Source: Malassezia japonica
Lineage: Eukaryota; Basidiomycota; Malasseziomycetes; Malasseziales; Malasseziaceae
Reading direction: 5' to 3'
NCBI RefSeq assembly: GCF_029542785.1
Contig: NC_083372.1
Coordinates: forward strand, 682,001-746,000
DNA: 64,000 bases
Shown: positions 48,544-59,045 of the stretch, one piece after another
Position numbering within the stretch: the stretch's first letter is position 1
Layout of the letters: every line of letters begins with the position of its first letter
The notes under the pieces: model-generated
The model's input: the letters and a program-made list of their open reading frames with translations, nothing else
Told to the model about the DNA's origin: nothing
Database searches by the model: none
Program-made: the position numbers and the translations under genes

Positions 48544-49374
48544 CTACTTCTTCTTGGGCGTCTTGAGCTTGATCTGCTCGTCGTTAATAAAGATGCCCTT
48601 GCCCTTGTACGGTTCGGGTTTCCGGAGGTGGCGGATCTGCTGAGCAAACTGGCCCAGGAGCTCCTTGTTGGCGCTGCGCAGAATAATGGTCGTAGGCTGC
48701 GGCGTAGTCGCCTTGATCCCATACGGCACCGAGATCAATTTCGGGTCCGAGAAGCCGAGACGCAGGTGCAGGCGCTCGTTCGGACCCGAGGCCTTGACGA
48801 GGCGCTCAGCGCGCTCGATCTCTGTGCTCTTTTGGTCCGGCGCGTACCAGTGGCCACGGCCGCGCTCAAGCTCGACCTGGAGCGGATGCTTGCGGGGCAG
48901 CGGATCCGCCTCAACGCTTGCACGATAACCGACACCGACGAGGCGCAGGCGCACCTCGTGGCCTTCCTCGACGCCCTTGACGGCGTTGGCGGTGAGCGCG
49001 CGCGTCAGGCCCCAGATGCCACGCTGGACCTTGGCCTTCTCGTCCTCGATGCCAAAAGCGACCGTGCGCTCCTTGGTCTCGTCGTTCGTGGCCCACTTCA
49101 CACGAACAAAGTGGTGAAGCGGCACGATTACCTCGCCGTTCGGGCCGCTAAAGACCATCGTCTTGGCCTTGCGCAAGAGGCCCGAGAGCGGACGCGTAGG
49201 CCGAGGCTGCGGCGCAAAGTCGAGCACAGACACGGTAGTCGTCGGCGGCACCTTGACCGGCTCATTGCGAGTGTGCGCGCTGCGCACAATGTTCATCGAA
49301 TGGACCTTGGGCATGCGCGGCATCGCGCGCGCGCACGGCTGCAGCGCGGCCCACATGCTTCGCGAGACGTCCAT
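48544..49374 (-). CDS. MRPL6: Mitochondrial 54S ribosomal protein uL6m
   Basis: A single exon of 276 residues. The Arg-rich, acid-poor N-terminus suggests mitochondrial import. The L6 fold is recognisable by VFSGPNGEVIVPLHHFVRV, GLTRALTANAVKGVEEG, RLRLVGVGYRASVE, the conserved GFSDPKLISVPYGIK and the end LRSANKELLGQFAQQIRHLR followed by EPYKGKGIFINDE. It is convergent with HRD1 (61 bp) and divergent from RPL34, so a cytosolic and a mitochondrial ribosomal protein share a 277-bp promoter region. Confidence 0.93.
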   Translation of the reverse strand: MDVSRSMWAALQPCARAMPRMPKVHSMNIVRSAHTRNEPVKVPPTTTVSVLDFAPQPRPTRPLSGLLRKAKTMVFSGPNGEVIVPLHHFVRVKWATNDETKERTVAFGIEDEKAKVQRGIWGLTRALTANAVKGVEEGHEVRLRLVGVGYRASVEADPLPRKHPLQVELERGRGHWYAPDQKSTEIERAERLVKASGPNERLHLRLGFSDPKLISVPYGIKATTPQPTTIILRSANKELLGQFAQQIRHLRKPEPYKGKGIFINDEQIKLKTPKKK

Positions 49375-49535
49375 CGCGCTGGCCGAGAGGCTGCACGGCC
49401 GTTGTGCCGCGTGGCACTTGGATGACTAAATATTCAAAACTGTATGCATGCACGTGATAACAAGAAAGCCTCCTTCGGTGTCGAGCGCCTCGCTGTGGTT
49501 CTCACCAACGCTCACGTTTGTTGCTGTATACCAAG

Positions 49536-49651
49536 GTAGGTCTTTTTGCTGCCGCAGGGGGGGACGTGCTATGTACGTGCACGACATGGCATGTACACTA
49601 CCTCTTCGTGTGGCAGGCCTCTATTTTTTTTCGGACGCTAACGCACGACAG
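49536..49651 (+). other. Possible 5' untranslated intron of RPL34
   Basis: A GTAGGT donor at 49536, a CTAAC branch-like site at 49639-49643 and GACAG ending at 49651 directly before the RPL34 ATG suggest an untranslated-leader intron of about 116 nt. A second donor-like GTACGT lies downstream near 49573. The family protein begins with MAQRLTLRTR, so no coding exon is needed upstream. Confidence 0.5.
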
Positions 49652-50022
49652 ATGGCTCAGCGGCTCACTCTGCGCACGCGCAACTCCTACAACACCAAGT
49701 CGAACCGCCGACGGGTCGTCAAGACCCCCAACGGTGACATCCGTTACCTTCACATCAACAAGCTCCCCACCTCGCCCAAGTGCGGTGACTGCCACACCGC
49801 TCTCCCCGGTGTGAAGGCGGTGCGCCCCCGTGCGTACGCGACCCTGAGCAAGCGCGAGAAGACCGTCCAGCGCGCCTACGGTGGTAGCCGCTGCGCGAAC
49901 TGCGTTCGCACTCGGTACGTATTCTTTTCACACTCTTTTCTAACCGCAGCGTCATCCGCTCCTTCCTTGTCGAGGAGTCGAAGATTGTGAAGAATGTCAT
50001 CAAGGCTCAGTCCAAGCAGTAA
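49652..50022 (+). CDS. RPL34: 60S ribosomal protein L34 (eL34)
   Basis: A cytosolic large-subunit protein. Exons 49652-49914 and 49950-50022 (35-nt intron) give 111 residues: MAQRLTLRTRNSYNTKSNRR, CGDCHTALPGVKAVRPRAYA, and SRCANCVRTR joined to VIRSFLVEESKIVKNVI. The two CxxC pairs of eL34 are present. The acceptor-like CAG immediately before the ATG suggests an additional leader intron. Strong bias for C-ending codons fits high expression. Confidence 0.95.
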
Positions 50023-50797
50023 GAGAAACGACCATGTTTTCCGGCTTTGTTATGGACCTCCAAAATGATCCCTGTACTTCCTATTGTCTGCACACGCGGG
50101 AGGGCACAGCTCTGTGCATGTAGCGCTGTGTAGGGGGAATTGTGCTTGATAGCGCGAACCTATCTTTGGAACCTGTACACTTTTGTAGTTGTCGAGTGCT
50201 CGCGGTGCTATGCGCTGGACTGAGCCTCGTTCGTCAGCGTGCCGAGCCACAGCAATCGGGGCTCATGAATGTGACTCGACCGTCCCGAGCTCGTTCCTGG
50301 CCGATCAAGGGCGGATGCTGCGATCAAGGCTAGCGGATCACTCCGCGTCTGCCGTTCGTTGCCGTTTGTATGAGCATGTCCGGATCGCCTACGACTGCGC
50401 GCACGCACCGCGCGGCACTCCACGCTTGCTGTGCCTCAGCGCCCCTTGGCAAATCCGGGCCCAGTAAGCCTCTTCTGAATGGAGCCAATCAGATGCGTGT
50501 ATTTTTGGCTTACCCCGTGGTGTTGCAGTGGCGCTGGGAAAACGAGCGAACTATTCGCCAAGATACGCTAGGGGACGTGGGAAAGCTGTCCACACGCGAC
50601 GACGGTGAACACAAGAGCAGGTGATTTTTGAGCAGCGTACGCCCGTTTGTGTAACTGTGTATATCACCCCCGTGTATTTCTGCGTCGAGCACGAGGTTCT
50701 TGGGACTGGAACGGGACGACGAGCGATCCGCAACCCCACTCGTTCGAGCTAGTACTTTCTAGCGTACCGACCACCCCTCTGCTTTCAAGTACGGAAC
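50023..50797. other. Long intergenic region before the Zn2Cys6 factor
   Basis: At 775 bp this is the longest gene-free stretch of the window, holding the RPL34 3' end and the promoter/leader of the regulator gene. Several short upstream ATGs occur (for example at 50189, opening a 92-codon frame), but none shows recognisable protein sequence. I found no tRNA-like cloverleaf or repeat. The length suggests a regulated promoter with a long leader. Confidence 0.6.
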
Positions 50798-53700
50798 ATG
50801 GAGCATCATTCTGTTCCATTTGGGATGACCCAGAACTCGTCGTTCGACTCGGACAATAATAGCATGCTGTTCGACGACGGCCTGAAAAGCACGTCCGACT
50901 CGGTGCACATTGCCTCGACCTCCCCAGAGGCCGTGGAGAATGGCAGCGAGATGGCTCACAGCATGTACAATTCTACTTATACCGACCACGACGCTGCGCA
51001 CGGGACCGCCTCCAAGCGCCGCGCCGATTCACTGGACTCGAATCGCGACGGGAGCAACGGCACGCAGCGCGAGCCAAGCAAGCAGAAGTCGACGCGTGGC
51101 GCACGCGCATGCACCAACTGCCACCGCCTCAAGATGAAGTGCGAGGGCGCAGAGAACGGCGGCGCGTGCCTGCGATGCGCACGCAGCGGCCACGAGTGTG
51201 TCTTTCTCGAGAGCCACCGCGGCCGCAAGTCGGAGAAGCGCCGGAAGACGGCCGCGATGCAGCAGGCCTTTAAGAAGATGGAGAATGTGCTCTTCAGCGT
51301 GCTGCAGAACATGAACGAACCCCGTGGGGCGAATGGCATACCCGGCTCGGAAGGCGTTTCCGAGACCCAATCGCCCATGTTGGTTCCGAATGACGAGCGG
51401 GCGACCGCCTCGCTCTCGCCCATGCCCGAAATCAATCCGCAGACGCAGGAGCCGGACCCCGAATACTTTGCTGCGCGTCTGCAGCGCTTTGTCGCTGCGA
51501 ACGGGCTCGACCAAAAGTCAACTTCGATGCGTAACATTACCGAGACAGCGGTGAGCTTTATGCAAAAGATGGGCATGATGGACGACAATCTGCGCGAGCG
51601 GCTGCTTGATCCGAACGACGACCACCACCTCAAGGACCTCCTGCAGACGGTCATGATGCAGAATGCGAACTCACATCCTTCGTCGTCGCACCAGCACAAG
51701 GCGTCGCTCAGCAACGTCCCCGACTCGGCACGCACCAACTGCCTGCCCGACAATACGCTGAACCCGCTAGGCTTACTGGCCGAAGCGAGTCTGCAGAACT
51801 GGCAGCGCCAGCGCACGGCAGATCCGGCGAGCGGCAACGGCAAGGAGCGCGAGCAGGACACGGTCGCCAAGGACTATTCGCCTCCGGGCAATCCCCCGGA
51901 CTTGATGAACCGCTACGCGTCGCACGACTCGACCGGGCGGTCAGAGAAGCCGCAGTTTGGCCTTGCCAACGAAACCTACTTCCACTCGAGTTTGGACGCG
52001 AATGCGTCGCTGCATCCCGTCGCCAAGGAGTCGGATTGCCCCCCTGAGCTCCTGGCCGAAGGCCTGATTACATCGGAAGAGGCGCTCGAGCTGTTTAGCA
52101 TCTTTTTCCATCATTGCTCGCTGCATCTCTTTTTGCTCGACCCCGAGTGGCACACGCCGACGCTCGTGTGCTCGCGCTCGCCTTTCCTCTTTACCTGTGT
52201 ATGCTCGGTGGCGTCCAAGTTTTACACCAAGCGCCCCGAGCTCTACGTGCTATGCCTGCGCAAGGCGATCAAGTCGGCCTTTGACGTGATGAGCCGCGGC
52301 AGCAAGTCGCCCGAAATCGTCCAGGGCTTCTTGCTGCTTACCCTCTACAACCAGCCCGCAGAGCGCTACGAAGAGGACCGTACGTGGCTCTTTGCCGGCG
52401 TCGCGATCCGCATGGCGCAGGACCTGAATCTGCACCGCAAGTGCCCCTCGCCGCCGGGCAGCACTTTGAGCGAGGAGGAGGAGCGCGAGATCCTGAACCG
52501 CGAGCGGACGTGGTACATTTGCTTCTGTGTGGACCGCACGCTCAGTGCGCAGATGGGCAAGCCGTACAGCATTCGCGAAGACTGGATCATCCGGCACGCT
52601 TCCGAGTGGTGCAAACACAAGTACAGCCGGCCGTGGGATCTGGGCATCTGTGCACTGGTCGACCTGTTGCGTGTGCAGACGCGCCAGCTCGACTTTTTGT
52701 ACTCGTCGACGGTCACGCCGAGTGGTCTGAACCTGGACATGGACTACCCCGCGATCCTGCCCTCGTTCAACGAGCAGCTGAACGAGACGATGCAGTACTG
52801 GTACCGTCTTGGCCTCGATTCGATGATGCGCGCGTGGCGCCCGATTGTGATGGAGCACGTCAAGCCCTCTCAACAGTCGTCACCCATGAACGGCAAGGAG
52901 GGCGAGGGCGGCCGCCCCGAGTCGGACCGTGCCCCCTCGCCCCTTGCGCGGCGCCAAGGCGAGAAGGAAGGCGGAAACAAATCCATGTTTTCGTCGATGC
53001 CGCAGAACCTCATGAACCTGTCGGGCGGCATGGAGGACAAGATCCGCATTTCGATGCTGCTTGCGCTGCACGAGGCCGGCCCCCCTGGCGACGACGCGGA
53101 CATGACCACACGCTCGATGTACTACATCGCCCGCCAGGCGCCACTGCGCTACAACTATGCGGTACTTGTTTTGAACTCGTTCGGCCTGCAGTATGCGCTC
53201 GAGCGCCCGTCGGACGGTGCGTCGGTCGACAAGCCGCAGTACCTTGTGCGCTGCGTGCATGCAGCGAAAGAAATCATTGCCACGGTCAAGTACGGCATGC
53301 GCGAGATTCTGCGTTACGCGCCCGACCCCACCTTTGTCGCGGTGGCCTACGCATGTGTCTTTTTACTGAAGCTCATCCGCCCCGTCTTTGCGAACTACAT
53401 TAACGAGGACGAGGTGATTGCTCTGGTGAATTACACCATCGAGGTGCTCGAGGAGGCAGCGGTTGATCCGACGCACACGCCCGCGCTCTATGCCTCATTC
53501 CTACGCAGCCTGGTGCAGTCGCGCCACGAAGGCGGCACTGCGAAGCACGCCACCGAGGATGGCGCGCGCTCCGACGCGCAGGGCGCGGGCGACGACGAGC
53601 CACACATGGACGGCCAGACGGCGCGTCTCGCGCGCATCAAGCAGATGATGGCGGCACGTGGCGAGAACTCGGCGACGTCGTCGATGCGCGGCGCGGACAT

Positions 53701-54181
53701 GACGGTGAACCCCACTCAAGTCAACCCCGTTGCGGCGGGTCTTGCGACGAGCGACCTGCGTCCCAAACCCGGCACGGACCTCGGCGAGCTGCACCACGGC
53801 GCGATGGGCACGAGCCTGGGCATGCCGATGGACTCCCACCCCGCGCTGGACATGCACCACGACAAGGAGTCGGATATGCACGGAATGTCCAACGACAACC
53901 TCAATGCGACACTTGGCTGGGACGCGATGCAATTTGCCAAGGCGCAAGGTGTCGACGTGAACCGTGTGCTGGACAACAGCTTCTGGTCGTCGCTCCTCCC
54001 CCCCGGTTACGGCAGTGGCGGCATGAACCCCATCAGTGGTTCGTCGCTCGACCCCGCGCGCGAGAGCGACCTGTTCAAGATGCCCCCCTCGCTGAACATG
54101 GGCTTCCGCACGACACTGACGCCCGGCGCAACGCGTGCCTCGTCGCCGACGCTGGGCCTCTCGTCAACGTTCCCCCTATGA
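50798..54181 (+). CDS. Fungal Zn2Cys6 transcription factor
   Basis: A single exon of 1127 residues. The binuclear zinc cluster at about 105-134 has the six cysteines in RACTNCHRLKMKCEG and CLRCARSGHEC with spacing C-x2-C-x6-C-x8-C-x2-C-x6-C, followed by a basic HRGRKSEKRRK segment. The middle part is a fungal-specific regulatory domain (YNQPAERYEEDRTWLFAGVA, IRMAQDLNLHRKCP, RERTWYICFCVDRTLSAQMG, YSIREDWIIRHASEWC). The C-terminus is Met/Asn/Gly-rich and may activate transcription. Such proteins usually bind CGG half-sites as dimers; target pathway unknown. The start at 50798 is the first ATG in frame after a long leader. Confidence 0.92.
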   Translation: MEHHSVPFGMTQNSSFDSDNNSMLFDDGLKSTSDSVHIASTSPEAVENGSEMAHSMYNSTYTDHDAAHGTASKRRADSLDSNRDGSNGTQREPSKQKSTRGARACTNCHRLKMKCEGAENGGACLRCARSGHECVFLESHRGRKSEKRRKTAAMQQAFKKMENVLFSVLQNMNEPRGANGIPGSEGVSETQSPMLVPNDERATASLSPMPEINPQTQEPDPEYFAARLQRFVAANGLDQKSTSMRNITETAVSFMQKMGMMDDNLRERLLDPNDDHHLKDLLQTVMMQNANSHPSSSHQHKASLSNVPDSARTNCLPDNTLNPLGLLAEASLQNWQRQRTADPASGNGKEREQDTVAKDYSPPGNPPDLMNRYASHDSTGRSEKPQFGLANETYFHSSLDANASLHPVAKESDCPPELLAEGLITSEEALELFSIFFHHCSLHLFLLDPEWHTPTLVCSRSPFLFTCVCSVASKFYTKRPELYVLCLRKAIKSAFDVMSRGSKSPEIVQGFLLLTLYNQPAERYEEDRTWLFAGVAIRMAQDLNLHRKCPSPPGSTLSEEEEREILNRERTWYICFCVDRTLSAQMGKPYSIREDWIIRHASEWCKHKYSRPWDLGICALVDLLRVQTRQLDFLYSSTVTPSGLNLDMDYPAILPSFNEQLNETMQYWYRLGLDSMMRAWRPIVMEHVKPSQQSSPMNGKEGEGGRPESDRAPSPLARRQGEKEGGNKSMFSSMPQNLMNLSGGMEDKIRISMLLALHEAGPPGDDADMTTRSMYYIARQAPLRYNYAVLVLNSFGLQYALERPSDGASVDKPQYLVRCVHAAKEIIATVKYGMREILRYAPDPTFVAVAYACVFLLKLIRPVFANYINEDEVIALVNYTIEVLEEAAVDPTHTPALYASFLRSLVQSRHEGGTAKHATEDGARSDAQGAGDDEPHMDGQTARLARIKQMMAARGENSATSSMRGADMTVNPTQVNPVAAGLATSDLRPKPGTDLGELHHGAMGTSLGMPMDSHPALDMHHDKESDMHGMSNDNLNATLGWDAMQFAKAQGVDVNRVLDNSFWSSLLPPGYGSGGMNPISGSSLDPARESDLFKMPPSLNMGFRTTLTPGATRASSPTLGLSSTFPL

Positions 54182-54213
54182 GTAATGTATGTTATAGCTG
54201 CACCTTCTACGAA

Positions 54214-54952
54214 TCAGATCGGCACGACACGCTCGAGCCACTGGCCCAGGTCGCGGATCTCCTCTGGGCAGGCCGAGTGCATCATGCCCTTGTACTCGTG
54301 AAACTCGGCAAGCTTGCCGAAGCCGAGCTGGGTGCGCAGGCCCTCGTGCGTCGCCTTGCCGAACTCATAGTTGACGATCTGGTCCGCGGTGCCGTGTGCC
54401 TGGAATACCGGGAACAGCTCCTGGCTGGTGCGCATCGCCTCGATCTTGGCACGGAGGGGCATCCACGTCGAAAGCGCCACGACGCCCGCGATCGGCGACG
54501 GCGACGTAAGTCCCGCAAGCAGCGCGATCGCGCCGCCCTGCGAGAAGCCGCCGACGACGATGCGGTTGCTCGGCACGCCGTGGCCGTTGAGGCCCGGCGC
54601 GCTGCCGTCGATCTCCTGCTTGACGAGGTCGCGGATGAGGCTTGTGCTGCGCATGAGGCCTGCCTCGTCCTCGTCCTTTTCAATGTCGGTGAGCGTATAA
54701 ACTGTATTAGGATAAGGACCTACTGTCGAACCACGACGTCATCTTCATGCCCATGTTGAGCGTCACCGGCTGCAGCGGGGCGGTCGGGAGGACGAAGCGC
54801 ACATGCTGCAGCGCCTGCTGCTGGCCAAGCATGCGCGCGACGTCTACCCATCCCTGCGCCGTGTCACCGAGTCCATGGATCAGGAAAACCGTAGCACTAG
54901 GGAAGCCGCCGGCAGTCGGCGGCACAACGAGCGTCTTCAGGGCGGCGGCCAT
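54214..54952 (-). CDS. Acyl-protein thioesterase (APT1-like serine hydrolase)
   Basis: This enzyme removes palmitate from proteins, counteracting DHHC transferases. Exons complement(54724-54952) and complement(54214-54701), 22-nt intron, give 238 residues. FLIHGLGDTAQGW is the oxyanion region, VRFVLPTAPLQPVTLN follows, the splice restores WFDIYTLTDIEKDEDEAGL, and VGGFSQGGAIALL carries the nucleophile Ser (about 120). HGTADQIVNYE holds the catalytic Asp and GMMHSACPEEI the catalytic His. The open frame begins with GTG; the first ATG is at 54952. It is convergent with the Zn2Cys6 gene and lies 4 kb from a DHHC palmitoyltransferase, its functional opposite. Confidence 0.93.
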
Positions 54953-55014
54953 GAGGTAACAATACACACCTGCATTGGCCCCGCATGCACGGCCCGATCC
55001 TACCCACCGCCACC

Positions 55015-58000
55015 ATGGTCATTTCGAAGCGCGCGGGTGCGAAGAAAGCGGGCCGTGCGGGTGCGCCGGCGGCCCCCCCGTCGAACCGCGGGATCGTCAA
55101 GGCGGACTGGCGCGAAGGCTTCAAGAAGCCGCAGGCCGGCGTGTCGGACATGACACTCCTGACGCAGATCAGCAACGAGGCGATCAGCGACAACCTCCGC
55201 AAGCGTTTTGAGAATGCCGAGATCTACGTACGTGTCTCTCACTTACGCAGACGTACATTGGAAACGTGCTGATTTCCGTCAATCCTTTCCGTGACCTGGG
55301 CATCTACACGGACGAGATTCTCGCGTCGTACCGCGGCAAGAACCGTCTGGAGATGGCGCCCCACGTGTACGCCATTGCCGAAGGCGCGTACTACAACATG
55401 CTTGCGTACAAAGAGAACCAGTGCGTGATCATTTCCGGCGAGTCGGGTGCCGGAAAAACCGAGGCCGCGAAGCGTATCATGCAGTACATTGCCGCCGTCA
55501 GTGGAAACGATGGGCAGTCGGGCATCCAGGGAATCAAGGACATGGTCCTCGCGACGAATCCGCTGCTCGAGAGTTTCGGCTGTGCCAAGACGCTGCGCAA
55601 CAACAACTCGTCGCGCCACGGCAAGTACCTCGAAATCATGTTTGATGCGCACGGCACGCCGATCGGCGCCAACATTACCAACTATCTCTTGGAAAAAGGG
55701 CGCGTCGTGGGGCAGATCCGCAACGAGCGCAACTTTCACATCTTTTACCAGTTCACCAAGGCTGCTACACCGCAGCAGCGCGAAATGTTTGGCCTGCAAG
55801 GCCCGGAAGCCTATGCGTACACGGCCAACAGCCAGTGCCTCGACGTGCCTGGTATTGACGACCACGCAGACTATGCTGCGGCGCGCGATGCGATGAACAT
55901 TATTGGCCTGAGCGAGGCGGAACAGACGAGCATCTTCCGCATGCTCGCCTCCATCCTGTGGCTCGGCAACGTGACCTTTGCCGAGAACCAGCAGGGCGAC
56001 GCCGAGATCGCCAACGCCGACGTCCCCTCGTTTGTCGCGTACCTGCTCGAGGTCGATGCGGGCGCCGTGACGCGGGCGCTGACGCAGCGCATCATGGAGA
56101 CGCAGCGCGGCGGCCGCCGTGGCTCGGTGTACGAAGTGCCGCTGAACCCCACACAAGCCGCGTCGGTGCGTGACGCGCTGAGCAAGGCGATCTACAACAA
56201 CCTCTTTGAGTGGATCGTGACACGAATCAATACCTCGCTCAACGCGCGCACCCAGGCGGCGAACGTGATTGGTGTGCTGGACATTTATGGCTTCGAGATC
56301 TTTGACAATAACTCGTTCGAGCAACTGTGCATCAACTATGTCAACGAGAAGCTCCAGCAGATCTTCATTGAGCTCACGCTGAAGAAGGAGCAGGAGGAGT
56401 ACGCCCAGGAGCAGATCCAGTGGACACCGATCAAGTACTTTAACAACAAGGTCGTCTGCGATTTGATCGAGGAGCGCCGGCCGCCGGGCATCTTTTCCGC
56501 GCTGAACGACGCGATGGCGACGGCGCATGCGGACCCCGCTGCGGCGGACAACTCGTTCGTGCAGCGTACCTCGATGCTCGCGTCGAACCCGCACTTTGAG
56601 GCGCGCGGCAACAAGTTCCTTGTGCGCCACTATGCCGGCGACGTGATGTACAACGTGAGCGGCATGACGGACAAGAACAAGGATGCGCTCCTCAAGGATA
56701 TCCTGAACCTGGTCGACTCGTCCGGCAACCAGTTCCTCAAAGGCCTCTTCCCGGACCGTCCGGACCCAGACAGCAAGAAGCGCCCACCGAGTGCGGGAGA
56801 CCGCATCAAGGCGAGCGCGAACCTGCTCGTGGAGAATTTGATGCGCGCACAGCCGTCGTACATCCGCACGATCAAGCCGAACCAGAACAAGAGCCCGAGC
56901 GAGTACGACGGACAGGCGATCCTGCACCAGATCAAGTACCTCGGTTTGCAGGAGAATGTGCGTGTGCGTCGCGCCGGCTTTGCGTACCGCAACACGTTTG
57001 AAAAGATCGTGCAGCGCTTCTACCTGCTCTCTCCCGCGACGTCGTACGCAGGCGAGTACACCTGGCAAGGCGACGCACGCAGCGGCTGCGAGCGCATCTT
57101 TATCGACACCGGCATCGCCCGCGACGAGTGGCAGCTGGGTGCGACCAAGGGCTTTATCAAGAATCCCGAGACGCTCTTTGCGCTCGAGACGATGCGCGAC
57201 CGATACTGGCATAACATGGCGATGCGCATCCAGCGCGCGTTCCGTGCGTACATGCGCTACAAGCACGAGTGTGCGCGCCGCATCCAGCGCGCGTGGCGCC
57301 GCAGCCGCGAGGGCAACGACTTCTTGGTCATGCGCGACTATGGCCACCAGGTGCTGGCGGGGCGCAAGGAGCGCCGCCGCTTTAGTCTGATTAGCATGCG
57401 CCGGTTCCTCGGCGATTACCTGGACCTGAACGGGTCCTCCGCCGAGGGGCGCATGCTGCGGGCCGCGGCCAACATTCCGGCACAGGAGCCGGTCGTGTTT
57501 AGCGCACGCGCGCAGCTCCTCGTCTCGAAACTCGGCCGCTCGTCGCGCCCGAGCCCCCGCTTCCTAGTAATGACGGAGCGCACGGTGTACATCCTCGTCA
57601 CGCAGCTCGTGAACAAGGTGCCGCAGACCATGTGCGAACGCCGCATCGCCCTCTCGTCGATCCGCTCGGCAGGTCTGTCGGGCCTGCGCGACGACTGGGT
57701 CATCCTCAACACCGGCGACGAGGAGGGCGATCCACTGCTCCACCTCGACTTTAAGACGGAGTTTGTCTCGCGGATCCTGCAGCAGACGCGGGGGAGCACA
57801 CATGTAAATATCGCCAACCAACTCGAGTACGTGCGCAAGGGACGCAAGAAGGCACACGTTACCTTTAAGAAGGACGAGAGCGTCCAGCGGGGCGACGTTT
57901 ACAAGAGCTCGACCGTCTCGGTCGGCTCGGGCGAGCCGCCCAACAGTGTGTCGCGGCCACCGGCGAGGAAGAAGCCGGGCGTCGTGCGCCCGGTGACGAC

Positions 58001-59009
58001 GGGCAAGCTCTTGCGCCCGGGTGGGCCAAGCACGGATCGCCGCGCACCGGCACCTGCACCACGCGCCGTGTCAGCGCCGGCACCGCGGTCGGTGCCTGCC
58101 CCAGCACCGCGGTCGGTACCTGCCGCGCCGGCCGCATCGGCCGCACCGGCGGCGCCTGCTCCGCCTGCACGCGGCCTGCCGCCGTACCTGCAAGGCAGTG
58201 CCCCTGCGGCCCCTGCGGCCCCTGCGGCCCCTGCGGCCCCTGCGGCCCCGGCGGCCCCGGCGGCCCCGGCGGCGCCTCCTGCGCCGGCACGCACTGGTGC
58301 CGCGCCGCCCATCGCTGGCGGCCTCGGTGGGCTTGCGCCGCCCGTGACGCAGCTGGGTGCGATGGCGCCCGTCGCTGGATCACGCAGTGTGCCTTCTGCA
58401 CCGGCCGCGCCTGCTGCGCCTGCTGTGCCGGCCGCTCCGACAGCGCCGGCCGCACCTACGCCGCTTGCTTCTGCTGCACCGACGCCGTTTGCGTCTGCTG
58501 CGCCGACGCCGTTTGCTGCTGCTGCTCCTGCGGCCCCTGCTGCTCCCGCCGCGCCTGCGGCTCCTACAGCTTCGGCGGCCCCCGCCGCGTCTTCGCGTGC
58601 TCCGCCGCCGCCACCGCCGTCGCGCAGCCGCAACCCGCGCTACAAAGCCTTGTACGACTTTGCAACGGTTGAGCAAGGTGAGCTTCCGCTCCGCCAGGGC
58701 GACATTGTCGACCTGGAAGAGAAAGAAGAGAGCGGCTGGTGGCTCGTCAAGAAGGACGGCGTTTCTGGCTGGGCGCCTGCCGACTACCTCGAGCCAGTGC
58801 CCGAGGCGCCGCCGGTCAAGCCGCGGCAGCCCCCGGTCGCGCCGAAGCCGAAGCCTGCCGCGAAGCCCGCCGAGGCCCCGTCGTGGTCCGCGCCCGACAC
58901 GAACGCGGCGCCTGTTGCGGTGATGCCCGGCATGGGCGAGCCTGGCGGCTTTGCCGCGGTCCTTGCGCGCAAAAAGGCCGAGAATGCCGCGCGGGGCGCA
59001 GCCGAGTAG
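55015..59009 (+). CDS. MYO5: Class I myosin (actin-patch motor)
   Basis: The motor of cortical actin patches in endocytosis and polarised growth. Exons 55015-55227 and 55251-59009 (23-nt intron) give 1323 residues. The motor domain has the P-loop GESGAGKT (about 134-141), [10 protein letters not shown] (switch I), [16 protein letters not shown] (switch II/relay) and a phosphorylatable Ser in the TEDS position ([11 protein letters not shown], about 363). One or two IQ motifs follow ([23 protein letters not shown], about 727-757), then a TH1 lipid-binding tail, an Ala/Pro-rich region (about 960-1190) and one SH3 domain (YKALYDF to [11 protein letters not shown], about 1200-1252). The tail ends [19 protein letters not shown] with no acidic Arp2/3-binding end. 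Confidence 0.95.
58199..58280 (+). repeat. 9-bp tandem repeat encoding Ala-Ala-Pro in myosin I
   Basis: Consecutive CCTGCGGCC units, then CCGGCGGCC variants, encode a run of Ala-Pro-Ala repeats in the myosin tail. The wider region 58100-58620 continues as degenerate Ala/Pro triplet repeats. Such arrays change length easily. Confidence 0.85.
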
Positions 59010-59045
59010 CGCCATAGGGCCGTGCACTCCTTAGTCAGCAACACG

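Noticed and set aside
50023..50797. tRNA or short protein gene in the long intergenic region
   Set aside because: No B-box-like GGTTCGANNCC or cloverleaf seen, and the 92-codon frame at 50189 has no recognisable composition or domain.
57865..58633. Collagen-like or Gly/Ala-rich minus-strand frames ([11 protein letters not shown] and GAAGAAGAAG patterns)
   Set aside because: They are the complement of the Ala/Pro tandem repeats of the myosin I tail; composition alone keeps the frames open.
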